Assembly: GCA_965153455.1 (NCBI GenBank)
Contig: OZ234504.1
Location: 3,348,001-3,412,000 of the forward strand
Length of the DNA stretch: 64,000 nt
Direction of reading: 5' to 3'
Origin: Sphagnum compactum
Lineage: Eukaryota > Bryophyta > Sphagnopsida > Sphagnales
The notes beneath the pieces are model-generated. The model saw only the letters and a list, made by a program, of their open reading frames with translations, was not told the origin of the DNA and did no database searches. A program made the translations under genes and the position numbers. Of the stretch, positions 1 to 12,244 are shown piece by piece. Each line of letters begins with the position of its first letter. Position 1 is the stretch's first letter.

Positions 1-15
1 AGAGAGAGAGAGAGA
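1..15. repeat. (GA)n microsatellite at window edge
   Basis: Alternating AG dinucleotides open the window; the true left limit lies outside it. Confidence 0.9.
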
Positions 16-1174
16 AAAAACCAAGGCTTAGTAATACAATGTTGCCAAACAAATTTTTTTTGAGTGGAGGGTGGGAAGTTTTTTTTTTTTGGGTTAGTGT
101 GGATGAATTATTTGAATTTGTTCTTCTTAAAAATTAAAAAATCTAGATTTTCAGCTGCGGATGAATTCAAACAAAAGCCCCTCCTCTTCCCAACAATTGC
201 AGCCCAAAAGAATGGTTTGATCATCCGTATATGGCTTTAGGTTTAGGTTTCGCCCAAACATAATATGATAGGTTATCATAACAACCCTTAATAGAAAACA
301 TGCAAATATTATTGTCCATGTTGCCCAATTCTTTTTTTTACTTTCAAAATTACTGAAATTATTATTATTAAACAAGATATCAGATGGAAACAAAATCAAA
401 GAGCTAAAAGATCCTATTTAAGTCTCAGAAACCCAAAAAAAAAAATTCCTCTTTCCATTTAATTAAAATGGGAACAAGTGTTTTTTCTTTTCTTTTCTAT
501 TTTGTGATGTTGGTCAAGTGGTGGTCATACATAAGCATATTTAGTCAATTTTGGGGATATCAAAATATGAAAGCAGAAAATTGCAAAGCATCTTTTCGTA
601 TTGTTGGCAATTGTGGTTTTTGGGCAAATTTTTGATAAAATTTTCGTTTTTTTGAAAATTAAATCCCAGAAAAAAGAGGAAGTTCTGACAAACTACTTTT
701 TTTTCAAAATAATTTCCCAAATGAAATAATTCATCACCCCAAAAAAAAAAGAACAAAAAAAACAATGGGTTTTCAACCATGTCTGGAGAGGGAGTTCCAA
801 TTATTCAATAGGAATTAATACTCAGCTGTCAGTGCTTGCAATGTGAATAAGAAAGATGATACGTTGAGAGTGTCAGTGGCTCTTGAGAGAGTTCAGGTCA
901 TCACTATCTTTGCATCGGGCAGTTGTGGCAAACAGACAAGGGCTCTTCAAGGCTTGCTTGGTGTTCTTCGAGGTTTTGTGTTTCGGCCATCTCCTTGCAC
1001 AATTTGCTTCATGCTACTGGTGGTCATGGGTTTAAGCCCTAGGGCTTGTGGTTTTCTCCTCTTAGGGCTCCACCCAATTCCAATGTGAGTTCTGCAATTT
1101 CGAATGTCTGCTTTTGTTTGGACTTCAGTCCTTTGCTTTTTTGTTCTCTTGTTCCCTTGCCAGGTGTTTTTTCC
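16..1174. other. AT-rich intergenic DNA, no gene seen
   Basis: Contains several A and T homopolymer runs and short open frames with lysine/phenylalanine-rich low-complexity translations. I see no conserved motif, splice pattern or repeat family member here. Confidence 0.5.
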
Positions 1175-1175
1175 T

Positions 1176-1206
<31 letters not shown>

Positions 1207-1207
1207 T
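1175..1207. repeat. (TTTA)n microsatellite
   Basis: About eight perfect TTTA units, about 30 bp upstream of the 22-bp minisatellite. Confidence 0.95.
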
Positions 1208-1238
1208 CTTTTCAATGTTCCATTAAGATGCCGGAAAG

Positions 1239-1587
1239 CATACATTGTGAGCTTGGAAAGCATACATTGTGACCTTGGAAAGCATACATTGTGAACTTGG
1301 AAAGCATACATTATGACTTTCCATACATTGTGAGCTTGGAAAGCATACATTGTGAGCTTGGAAAACATACATTGTGAACTTGGAAAGCATACATTGTGAA
1401 CTTGGAAAGCATACATTGTGACTTTCCATACATTGTGAGCTTGGAAAGCATACATTGTGAGCTTGGAAAACATACATTGTGAACTTGGAATACATTGTGA
1501 ACTTGGAAAGCATACATTGTGACTTTCCATACATTGTGAGCTTGGAAAGCATACATTGTGAGCTTGGAAAACATACATTGTGAGCTT
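1239..1587. repeat. 22-bp/17-bp higher-order minisatellite
   Basis: Tandem units begin CATACATTGTGA. Most are 22 bp (ending AGCTTGGAAAG or AACTTGGAAAG). A 17-bp variant ending CTTTC recurs after every four full units, so the array has a higher-order period of roughly 103-105 bp repeated about three times. Long open frames on the minus strand here are by-products of the repeat. Confidence 0.9.
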
Positions 1588-4080
1588 TGCTCAAAAAGTG
1601 TGGGACCAAATGAAAACTACCTGGGATCGCAGATCAACCTGAATCTCTCTACCTTACAAGCAGAACATTCAGAGTTTGGCCCCAAAGAAGAAAGTGTGTG
1701 TACTATGAAGGTACCCTAAACCCCCATCTGAACTCCCACTTTTTAAAAATCACAGCCCCCCTATGAGAACGTGGGACATGGTCGGGGGAAGGAGAGGGAG
1801 GGTGCAGACATGGTTTTTTTTTTTAAATCATTTCTAAGAACGAGTTTGATGAGACCGATTTGTTTTTTAGAAATTATAATAAATTTCCCTTCCTTTGGAT
1901 TTGATGCCAATATAATCCGAATAAAGATAAAGGGTAAATTGTTTGGTTCAAATAAGCTCTAATTTCTTAGTAAAAGGTAAGGGGGTGTGATTTTTTTTAA
2001 TATTATTCTGGACACATAAATAATTAAAGAAAAATGGGAAACTTGGAACCATTTGCAAATGTGCATGTGCAGAAGATCGTAATGCAACACAAACTTATAA
2101 AATTACTACCAAATTCCACAAAACTCAAGAAACCACAAAATGTCAATATGTGCATTCATCACACCTTTACCCAAGCCAAAAAAACTAGAAAACTCTTTAA
2201 TTGTCTCCTCAAAACCATGCCCCAACAATGTTTTTTCTCGGGGTGAAATTTCACCATTTTCCAACAAAGAAATTGGGGAAAATTTTCTAGTTTAAAGACA
2301 ATTAATTTTTCTAATTTTTTCCTTAAAATTTTCCTAACTTTTTACATTAAAAAATGAAGAAAAACATTTTACCCCACCCTTGGTTATTTAAACATTAACA
2401 CAAATACTTTCCTTTCATGTAATTATACAACAAAGGTATACATTAATGTTTCTTTTCATGGTGAATTTTCACATTGTGACAAAATTGAAAAATGTCATGG
2501 CCTATGTGTTTCAACCCTTTAAATTTCATAATTTGTCATAAACGGTTGCTCCAAATGGGCAAAGGTTGCCATCCAACGAGCCGGTCTAGATTTTTCATCA
2601 CTTGAATTGAGGGTCACATTTGGATTTCACTAAAACCCCAATCCTGTCATCAAGGAGTTGTTCCATACACACATGTGGAGCTTTCATTTGCCATCCCATA
2701 ACTAGCATTGCAATTCTTTCATTGTCACTTCTCATTCCTTAATGAAAAGCATAATCCTCACTTCAAATGCATTAAAACATTTTATATCTTTGGAGCTTCA
2801 ACCTTTAATCGATGTTTGATGACAATCCCAAGTGGGGGAAGGGACCTCCAACCACATGAAAGTCACATATTGTTGGAAATTTTAAAAATCAACTAAATAG
2901 AGTTATGAAAGACTTCAAGTTGAGAAATGGAAAATTCCCACCATTGAAGGTAATTCTACTAGGTGCAAGTAGCTTTCAAATTTTAGGTTTTTTTTTTTTT
3001 TTTTTTTTTGAAAAATTTGACCGATCCAACATTCTTCATTGATGGTAAAAATTCTAAGGTAAATAGATGTCATCCATATGAGGCTGATGAAAAGAAAAAC
3101 TTTATTTTGGCTTGAGATGAGGGAGAGACAAATGGACAAAGATACATGTCCAATGGACATGTACACAATCAAAGAAAGGTGAACTTGTGATCATTTTTAG
3201 GCACCTTGGTTGTTCATTTGACCTTTAAGTCTTTTGTTCTAATCTTGAGCACTCCGACGCCCAAATTGGAAACACCAGACTTGTCCAGCATAGGCATATA
3301 GCAGAACTTTTCTTCAAAGCTTTTTTTCATGTTGGTGGAGCTTTTTCGCTCATTGGGAAGTTCAAGAATTCTTAGAACAAAGGTTGAAAAACACAAGGAC
3401 TAACACAATCATTCAAGGGTTAGAAGGTTAAGATTATTGAACATCACAAATTCATTTTGAAGGACTGTTGCTAGAGGAAACTTTCAAGTTTCTTGGGTTG
3501 TGACCCTCTAGGTTCTATTCAAATTTACTAATAACTATGGTGTGCTTGCCACCATTGGGGTGAATCGATAATGAAACATTGCAGAGATGTTGAATTTTGT
3601 TGTTGTATAATGCTTGTTGCCCAACATCATTGGAGCTTTGGCAAGTATTCATATGATATAATTTTTAATTCTACATGGAAAAATAAATAGTCATTTAAAT
3701 GAAATTTTTTGTCCCTAATGGATGATAATATTACTTATGGTAATAATGAAATCATTAGTTCATAAAAGAATTCATGCATGAGACATTCATGACAGAGGAC
3801 AAAATGATGCAAACTTCTAGTTGTCACTTATATGATCATGAAATGACTATTGTTTAAAATGACTTGAACAATGATGACATGGTTTTTCAATGTGATTATC
3901 AAATGATTATATTTTGAACAACATGATAGTTGATGTAAGACTAAAAGGAATGATTATTGCACTGACATGGATAATATTGACATGGTAGTTTCAAGTGATT
4001 ATGAAATTATTAGAATATGAAAACTAGCTAAAAATTAATTACAAAAATGATTAATGTATAATGACATGGGTAATGTTGAC
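1588..4080. other. AT-rich intergenic DNA, no gene seen
   Basis: Unique-looking AT-rich sequence with a long T run near 2987-3009. Short open frames show no recognisable domain. Confidence 0.45.
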
Positions 4081-4212
4081 CACCTACTTAATACCTACTT
4101 ACTTACCCACCCACTCACCCATCCACCTACCTATATTTTACCTACCCACTCACCTACTTACCTACCTCCTATTTACCATCCTACATTTTGCCTACTACCT
4201 ACCTCATAGGTT
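4081..4212. repeat. CTAC/ACCT-rich degenerate island
   Basis: Degenerate tandem CTAC and ACCTACC words. It is the complementary-strand form of the GGTA/TAGG islands seen elsewhere in the window. Confidence 0.75.
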
Positions 4213-4271
4213 TGCAATGATATAAAAGAAACATGTGAAATAAAAAACTTGACAAAAATGGGACACCTTTT

Positions 4272-4335
4272 GATGGTTTAGTCCCTTGGTAAAAACTTGG
4301 TTTATCATTATGGAGCTAAGGGGTTCAATTCTTAA
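4272..4335 (+). other. tRNA-like module (A/B-box-like)
   Basis: A box-A-like stretch (TTAGTCCCTTGGTAA) is followed at tRNA-like spacing by a box-B-like stretch (GGGGTTCAATTCTT). No complete acceptor stem is visible, so this looks like a tRNA-derived repeat head and not a working tRNA gene. Confidence 0.35.
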
Positions 4336-4834
4336 TACTTGCAAGCTATGTGCATTCCTAAAGGGCTAGGGTAGGTAGGTTAAACTAAGGCAATTAATTA
4401 AATAGGTTAGACTAAATTAGGTTAGCTACATTAAACTACACCTATTTACCTACTTGCCTTTTTCAACGTGTTTAGACCTATTACCTACCTATTTATTATA
4501 AATTATTTTTATAATAATCTAGGAAAATGATTTTAATCTAGTTATAAATTCAACTAATCAAATGGTCCACTAACTGCAAGTCATATTGTAATCATTCATT
4601 AATATGACACCTTAACAATATATATGATTTATTTTTTATGATGTTTTATATAACTTGACAATTGTCTTTAATTATGAATATAGGATGAAGAGTGTCATTT
4701 CAATCATTCAATGACTTCTTGTCCCAAACAACTCATTTGACATTACTAAGGGCCACTTAATCTTATAATGTTTAATATGACTACAAACTCAATCATAAAT
4801 GAAGTCACATATTTAAGAATTTGTTTTACAATCA
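4336..4834. other. AT-rich intergenic DNA
   Basis: Holds short TAGG/CTAC words and AT-rich sequence. The part nearest 4835 may be decayed continuation of the antisense gag relic, but I could not read a convincing frame. Confidence 0.35.
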
Positions 4835-5387
4835 ATGGTTCAATGATGGACAATATGAACATGAAATAATAATTTGTTTAATTCCTCAATTATCGGTTCA
4901 ACAATTTTAGTGGGTACAACATAAATTGTCGATTCTTCCTTCTTTCTATTATGATAGGTTTCTTTTGCATGACCTGTTTTACCACAATTTGAACAGGTTA
5001 ACTATTGCTTAGAAGTTGTATAGGTGACAATGGGTTGTGCAACTAGTTAGGACTTTGGTTGAATTATCAAGCGTTATAATTTGTTATAGTCGGTCCATTT
5101 TCTTCACAAATTACTACAGCTTCCTTATGTTTAATCAAGGTATCTCTTGTCATACGTGCTATTGCCAATATAAAATATGGCTATTAACCTGCTCTAAATA
5201 TGGTAGTAAGAAAAACATCAAGAGCTTTCACTTGTAAACATTTAGCTAGTTTAAGCAAATGTTCGTAGTAAACTACACATTCACCAACTTGTTGTTGGAA
5301 ATTCCTTAACTACATACAGACTTCTTGGTCATTCTTCACAGTTTGAAAATGCTTATAAAATGTTTGTTCCAGCGCATCAAATCATTG
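4835..5387 (-). pseudogene. Relic of Ty3-type retrotransposon gag (capsid and zinc knuckles)
   Basis: Read on the minus strand, 5387 down to about 5000 gives an interrupted frame resembling the Gag domain that precedes zinc knuckles in Ty3-type elements (segments such as FDALEQTFYKHFQ, VVYYEHLLKLAKCLQVKALD and TTIFRAG). It is followed by a CCHC-like knuckle at 4954-4995 reading CSNCGKTGHAKETY, where the last cysteine is replaced by tyrosine, and a second knuckle-like CSYCPSLNH at 4835-4861. In-frame stops and frame changes show it is dead. Gag would package the element's RNA in virus-like particles. The 5' end stops abruptly against repeat R1, suggesting truncation or insertion there. Assignment rests on motif recognition only. 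Confidence 0.65.
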
Positions 5388-5394
5388 TGAAAAA

Positions 5395-7966
5395 AAGGGG
5401 GGTTTTGCAATTGACCTTGCAACTCAATTTTTGAGTTGCAAAAGACACTTGCAACTCATTATATTTATACGTTGTGAGTGCTAACGGACAAGTTGCATGA
5501 GTTGCAAAGTTGCAACTCATTGTAGATACCATGCAACTCATTGCAACTTAATTACAACTATGTCAAAACAACTAATTTTCAACTATTATGCAACTCTATT
5601 AAAACTGCACCCATGATGTCATGTTGAGGTCATTAATTGTCGTCCATCTATTAAAATGTAACATGTGTTGTACTATGGAGACTTTTGAACAAATTTTTTT
5701 TTTTTCAAAATATTGATCTTCGTCATTTATTATGATTGTTAATGATGGTTCGAAATTATGACATGTGGCATAATAAAAAATTGCCACATGGCATATTTAA
5801 ATGCATATTGGATATATATATATATAATAACTAGGTAGGTCATACATAACCATAGGTAAGTAGGTAGGAAAGCACAAGACTAACAAAACAAAAAAATAAC
5901 CATGAAATTATAACACTTAAGTGCTCAGGGTAGGCTAGATTCAAGGGGAGAGCTCCATTTTTTTTTGTGTCCAAACAAAACTTGAACCCCTTCTATTGGT
6001 GCATTTAACACATTAAAAATCGTTGAAAATGGAATACAATTGAAAAAGTTACAGCCCTTGAAAGTACAAGGGGTCAAAAACTCAAAAAAACAAACCACCC
6101 AACACTACAAAGGCCAATTCCCAAAAACCCAAAAAATTCCTTGTATGTTGTTTTGTTGTTATTATAGTTCCAAGATAATTTGTAGAACTTTAAGTGGCAT
6201 TTTTATAGCATTTAAAATCATTTAAAATAAATGAAAAATAAGAATTTTATGAGGTTTGAAAGTTGGAGGGGTCCAAAGAGGAAAAAAATGGGAAAAAACA
6301 TGTTTTATAAATTGGAAAGTTTATTTCTCTTCTTGTTATTTTTTCATTACTCCTTTTCCTTTGCACTTCAAAGATGATTTGTAGAGCTTGAGGTAATGTT
6401 CTTGTAACATTTTAAGTCACTCAAAATGAAACACATATGATGAAGATATGAATAATCCATGAATATATATCCTTATTAAGTTAATTATAAATAGTTGTAT
6501 TATAGTCATAACATAGTTGAACAGTGGTGCTTTAGTAGTGGCACATTAATGGTCGTACTAATTGTATCAATGAGAATCATAATTGAAAATTAGTTACAAA
6601 AGTATCCCAGGTTGGTGGAAATGTGGACATGTGGCATGATCGCATGTATGTACATTGTACACTAGTTGCAACATAGTTGTTGCTATAATGACACATTTGT
6701 AATAGTTATAAAATAGTTAGTACATGCAACTATATGCAACTCCTGAAAAAATAAAACATGGTTGACTACATATGTATGTACGATGTGTATAAATTACCAT
6801 ATAGAGGACCCATTGTAATGCGAAGGTAGGTGGACAGATTCAGTGTGAACACTGAACTGTGTTTGGGATCTAGGTCTGTTTGAGGCGGCCACCTTTTGTT
6901 TTCGGCGCTCATTATTGCTGCATGGAGTGCATGGTTGCTTTCTCCCTTGCTTTGTGTGCTTTAGGATAATCTTGGGAGATGGCGGCGGAGAATGATGAAT
7001 GCTGATGGTGCCGAATTAATGAAGAACGGGCGGCGACGGCAAACGGTGAGGCTTCGGAGGGAAGCTTACGAAATCTCGGAAAGCTTTTGTGTGGCTCTGG
7101 AGGTGTGGAGTGTATTTTTTTTCCCGGACTGCAAGAAGGTTTAGCTCGGAAGGTAGGAGAGAGAGAGGAGAGACAGACAATTTTGGTTGGTGTTAAAGGA
7201 GAAAGATCAGGAGGCTAGAATGGGATTAACAGAATAATTTTGGGAGGTGTGTGGATCTGTAGAAGCTGGAATTGTAAAAGGTTGGTAGTTGGATAGACAT
7301 GGTGATGGTGTAAAGCTCTGTAGTTAGGTGACTTTGGCTGAACGCCTGAATTTCCGCTGCGCCTGGTAGTCAATCAAATGGTTGTTGTTGCTGCAGAAGA
7401 ATTAGAGAGAAAGAGAAAGAGAGTCGGAACAGCACTGAAGCTGTTGTTTTGTGAGTCTTCTGATGTCCCGAGAGCTTGTGCTTTCGGGATTGTACATATT
7501 TTGTAAATGCAATGGAAAGTTTCTTTGTTTGATACCTGTGTGAGCGGTGAGGAAGAAGAAGGATGCTTGAGGTTGGACGTGTTGTTGTGTCTGTACATCT
7601 CCAATCTGTGAGGTGGGGAGGAAAGAGTTGGTCAGTAGTTGCTGTGTGAGAAGGTTTAGAGTTCTGTGTGAGTAGAGAAGATCAGCAGAGTTCAGTCGAC
7701 AGGGTTCGTTGGCCACAGTAGATGTGTTGTGTGTTCTATGGACCCCTCCTTTTTTGGTTACACCATTTTCAACTCACTTACAACTATAATACAACTAATT
7801 ATTTCTTTAATGTGACAATTTATTTATTAATACACCATATTTCTAGGGGGATAATTGCACATTAGTTGTAATACCCAAAGGATGGTTGCACAATAATTGT
7901 AATTTTTTTTGAGTTTTAGTTGCAAGGTAATGTGGTTTCAATGAACATAATTTCTCATAGTGAATG
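5395..7966 (+). repeat. Dispersed repeat R1, copy A (split by LTR insertion)
   Basis: Starts with a zone rich in TTGCAACT words, including a short hairpin at 5419-5439. From about 5585 it matches 20347-22008 block by block, up to 6813, and then resumes at 7763. Landmarks shared with copy B include GTCATG near the start, the CAAGGGG-A-AGCTCCATT block near 5944/20968, and GGACATGTGGCATGATCGC near 6625/21650. It lacks about 180 bp present in copy B around 20750-20930. No coding capacity is seen. The TTGCAACT/AGTTGCAA words at both ends suggest a non-autonomous DNA element, but clear termini were not found. Confidence 0.75.
6814..7762. mobile_element. Solo-LTR-like insertion (949 bp)
   Basis: The segment begins TGTAATG and ends GTTACA, so the ends carry a TGTAA/TTACA inverted repeat with the TG...CA ends of LTRs. 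It is flanked by CCAT on both sides (6810-6813 and 7763-7766). R1 copy B carries the uninterrupted site at about 21830-21840, so the limits come from an empty-site comparison. Composition is richer in G and C than the surroundings, with GGCGGCGG-type words. No gag or pol is present. It could instead be a non-coding DNA insertion with LTR-like ends. Confidence 0.7.
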
Positions 7967-8529
7967 TGTAGTTATGATGATCTTGTATATGAATTAACCC
8001 TTTTGGGTTGCTGGATAGGAACACTATTACCATAGACTAGTAGCCCAATGGTAACATGTATATTGACAAGTAAAATGGCTATCGTCACATGTGGAACATG
8101 TTGTACCAAAAACATTTTCTACTTTCAATACATTAAAACATTTTCATGGTTACCTGTAACTTTTTTTTGACAAAGAATACTGAATCGTTTACTTTACCTT
8201 GCTTGCACCCTATTAAATGTACGTAATTAATTATGTAGGTTATGTAATTAATTTATTAAATAGGCATTAAGTAATAAATAATAAGTAGGTCATATTTATG
8301 TGGGTTAAATAATATGTACTTTATCATGTTGATATATGTGAATTTTTTGAATTAATTACTATATTAGGTAGGCAATGTAATTTATTTATTGAATAGGTTA
8401 GGTAGTAGGAATAATTGACCCATTTAATATCATGCATATAAATTATATTTTGTTTGTACAATTATGATTTATTATAAACAAAACTATAAAATATAATTTT
8501 AAAAATCAAATGAAAGTTTAAGACATGAA
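7967..8529. other. AT-rich intergenic DNA
   Basis: Contains TAGGTT and ATTAATT low-complexity words. No gene or clear repeat copy was recognised. Confidence 0.4.
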
Positions 8530-9110
8530 ATTTATTTATGTATTTATTGTTATGTTATCCATTTATAATTTTTTTCCACGAAATGGTCATTGAAATTGTA
8601 TTGAATAATGAAATTCAAATATTTTTCTTTTCAAATCAATTTATAGTTTTAAGAAGAAAAACATTTCTTCATGTACATTATTGGAAAGAAATTAAATTTA
8701 AACTTTAATCTTGTCATGTGGATAAAATCACAATAAAATCATTCAAAATTGATGTTTTATGTAATGTTTTAAATGAAGTAGGTTAAATGGAATGCAAATA
8801 ACTTCTTTGCCACAACAAGTGGGGTGGTTTAGTGGTAATGATCCCTGGGATTCAACGATCAATCTCCATAAATGACATGGGTTGTAATCAAGGCTAGAAT
8901 GTTGACCGAATATTCCTTATTTACTTAGCCAACATAGGTTATGTGCTTATTAAGTGAGCTTAAGTAGGCATAGTAAGTGGGCGACCTAGCAACCTAAATT
9001 AATTTCTTAAAGCCTAGCCTATGTAATGACACATGTCAACATGTTATATGTTGAATTTCATAAAATTAACAAGAATATAAATATATATATTATAATATTT
9101 AAATATTTAA
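8530..9110 (+). mobile_element. Fragment of CACTA-family element interior
   Basis: Matches the interior of the CACTA copies at 14764-16945 (around 16390-16700) and, inverted, 41059-42783 (around 41290-41790). The clearest block is ACAACAAGTGGGGTGGTTT at 8813, which heads the tRNA-like module, followed by the TGTTGACCGAATATT block and the conserved GACAC(G/A)TGTCA word. CACTA ends were not found, so it is truncated. Confidence 0.65.
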
Positions 9111-9389
9111 ATAAACATAAATAATTTGACTACATTGTTGAGTCATAAAATTAGTTGCAAAATGACAATGTCACATAAATTGGTTTGGATGGATGAAAAG
9201 TTCATGTAAATTGTATATTTATGAAACTATCATTGTAACTCGGTGCCATGTATTGTTTTTTACGAAGTTAGAATTTTATGCAAGTTGTTCAAAACAACTA
9301 AGCACTATAGCAAGTCACATGTGCTATTATAATTAAAATTTAATCATTAATCTAATCATTTATTTGCATTCCTTGTAATGATTTTTGCA

Positions 9390-10260
9390 TAAACTATCCA
9401 ATTTTTGTGTATTAAACATAAATATTCACGTATGTCATTCAAAAAAAAAATTTGTTTGAATATTTAAAATATTGAATACGTACAAATATCGTTCATATTA
9501 ACCATAGCACAAAATTCATGCAATTTTTATACATGAAAACTGAATTTCACACATAATTTGTATGAATTTATGAAGATAAGTTTGTGATATGATGATTACT
9601 TAACTATCTATAAAGGTTAATTAATTAGGATCACTATCATTAAGCCATTATTAAAGTCCATAGGTAGTTAAGTTACACCATTTAAATGGCTTAATATTAC
9701 TTAAGTAGGTTCAAATGTTCAAGTATTATGGTAATGTTCATCCATCTTTGAAGGCGTAGTTTTCAAATTAGATGAATGACTATTGGCATGAATGTTATCA
9801 CAAATTTATTAAGTTTCATAGGTTCATACAAAAATTGCGTTAATTACATGTTATGGTTAATATGAAATGATGTTTGTATGTATTCAATATTTTCAATATT
9901 TTTTTAATGGTATACGTGATTTTTCATGTCTGATACACAAAATTCACATAGTTAGTTTTTATCCAAATTACATCATGATAATTGCACAAAATTAGTTAAA
10001 ATGTAAATCATACATATTTCACATCAAGACATCATAAGTAAAAAAAGACACATCATTTATGCAAAAATAATATATACTTTTTCATAACATTTTTACACTT
10101 TGAAGCCCATGGATTTTGCACAAACATATTGTTTTATAATTTTCACACAAATTTTATTGAAATTTAGTGATATTGGAAGTTTGTGATGATATTTGTGATA
10201 AATTTAAAATTTGAGTTGCATTCATCAAAGTTGAAATCTAATTGCAGTTTTTTGAACTTA
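9390..10260. mobile_element. Foldback (inverted-repeat) element
   Basis: About 9400-9570 reads forward what about 9800-9990 reads on the complementary strand, giving long imperfect inverted arms around a ~230-bp centre. A rearranged relative sits at 24685-25030 inside the decayed Ty3 integrase. There is no coding capacity. Exact termini and target duplication were not resolved. Confidence 0.55.
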
Positions 10261-11672
10261 TGTTGTTGCAAATTAATTGACATTTAAATGTCAAGACCAA
10301 TGACCTTGGATAGGTGGCAAACCCATCTTTGTATAATATATAAACTTGTGATATATTTGAATTCCTTTCCTTATGTTCATAATTCCCCTATGTGATCAAT
10401 TTATCTTATTTTTATTTTTATAAAATCTGTTTTGAATAGAGTCCATCCTCCAACCTTGTTATTCTTTAACATTTTTTATTATCTAGATATTTAGCTTCCG
10501 TGTAAGTGATCATAAATAATGATGAGAAGATGATGATGCATGAATCTCATCCATGAATGTTGATGTTAATGATGTTGATGTTAGTGATGATGTTGGTGAC
10601 AATGAAACTGGCCATGTTGATGGTGATGATGTTGGGGCTGTCATCCACATTAAACAACTCTTATGTAATCACAATCAAATTAAAAGACTTACGTTCACAA
10701 ATGCAACAAAATAAGCCCCAAAAAAAATTGATGAAATTTTTTAAATACCAACTTGAAGAAAGGTATGTATGGTGGTTATTATTATTTCATTTTTGTGATT
10801 GGCATTGTATTGAGAAATTTAAAAGTTAAGGTCCATTTGTAATTTCCAATGTTGATCTCTTCTATGGCATTTCAATTGATGAAGACTATTATTTGGTAGT
10901 TATTAAACAGGTTCTAGATAGGAATGTAATATGTTTATTTGTTGCAAATGAAGTAGATGATCTAGTCTAAAACGCTTTGAATGTATTAAACATCACCACA
11001 CTATGGGACCATGAGTACACTATTACAAAGTAAGATGCTAAATGATATTGGTAATGGTAGATGTGTTTGATGAGCATGTAGTCAAATTAAAGTTTGTTAT
11101 TGTGTGATTTTTAGTTTTTCCTATTCTCGTGTTGACTTTGTAATGATTGAACAAACGTCCACCAACTCAATTGTACTTCAAAATATACCATCCATTTTGT
11201 AATCAAATTTTGTATTCAAATTATTTTCAATTTTTGAAATTATGATTACATCTTCATGCATGATTACACATTATTATAACATATACATTTGTACAATTGG
11301 AGGTTTGATTCTAAAGATGAAAAAAGATAAAACTATTTCAACTTCTATTTAATTGCAAATTTATGTTGTTTGAATTCATACTAACCACATGTTGACCCCA
11401 TCGACTTTAGTGGTTGACATGTAAACATTTAGACCATGTGCATGCATACATTATGACCATGTGGCATCATCTAATTCAACAACCTTAAAATATTTTTAGA
11501 CATGAAATAATTTCATTTTTCCATGATTCGATGATGCGGCAAGTTGTGAATCGTTGGATCGTCTTTATTTGGACAATTTGATGTTATAACACAAGGACAA
11601 AGGATATGCACGTAAGTAGTTAAAGTTCATCTACTTATGTCACATTAGTTGATTATAAATAAAATTATGTTA
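10261..11672. other. AT-rich intergenic DNA, possible old element remains
   Basis: A run of GATGATGTTGATG words at 10557-10640 resembles, on the other strand, the start of the LTR at 11673. A short open frame there (10557-10829) is methionine/leucine repeat-derived. About 10850-11030 can be read as a broken protein-like frame but has no recognisable motif. Confidence 0.35.
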
Positions 11673-12244
11673 TGGTGTCATGGATAACATTCCTAACATC
11701 ATGACCAACATCATTGCCAACATCATCATGGATGAAGTTCATCCATGAATGTCCATTTTTCATTCACATCAATGAACTTCATCCATTGTTAATCCATAAT
11801 GTAATTAAGAAGGATCCCAAGAAAATTACTTGAATTGTTTTGAAATATTTAAGATATTTTGAGATATATTGATTTATTTTGAAGTGTTTTGAATCATCTT
11901 GAGTTAACTTGAGATATTTTGAAACATTTTGAATTAATTTGAGATATTTTGATTTTTTTTTTGAACTAAGTCCCCAATAATGTATAAATAAAAATAGTTC
12001 CCCTTATGTTACATTTTGCTTATTCAACATTAATTTTGGGTATGATTTTGCACCATAGTTGTGTTTTGTAATTTTCATCTTTTCATATTGAAATTTTGTT
12101 TGAACCTATATTTTGCATATTTCATGTTTTTGTTTTGGGTTTTCTCAATTCATGTTTGGATTTAAAACTAGGCTTACATTTGTCATGGTTTGTTCATGCC
12201 ATTCAAAAAACATTATTGTCTTGGTAGTTTTTATGATCATGACA
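11673..12244 (+). mobile_element. Solo LTR of the Ty3 chromovirus family
   Basis: Begins TGGTGTCATGG, ends ATGACA, and aligns along its length with the 3' LTR at 25557-26003 (shared AACATCATTGCCAACATCATC, TATA region and AAAACTAGGCTT blocks). It is longer because the U3 holds a degenerate GAGATATTTTGA-type tandem stretch (about 11830-11960). No pol sequence adjoins it, so I read it as solo. Confidence 0.65.
11981..11990 (+). promoter_or_regulatory. LTR TATA box
   Basis: TGTATAAATA sits mid-LTR, at the same place as 25741-25750 in the related 3' LTR. It marks the likely start region of retroelement transcription. Confidence 0.55.

Noticed and set aside
1239-1587. CRISPR-like appearance of regularly repeated ~22-bp words
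   Set aside because: No unique spacers separate the repeats and the host is a eukaryote; it is a head-to-tail minisatellite.
1204-1609. Three overlapping minus-strand open frames of 87-128 codons
   Set aside because: They are translations of the 22-bp tandem repeat; all frames stay open because the repeat has no stops on that strand.
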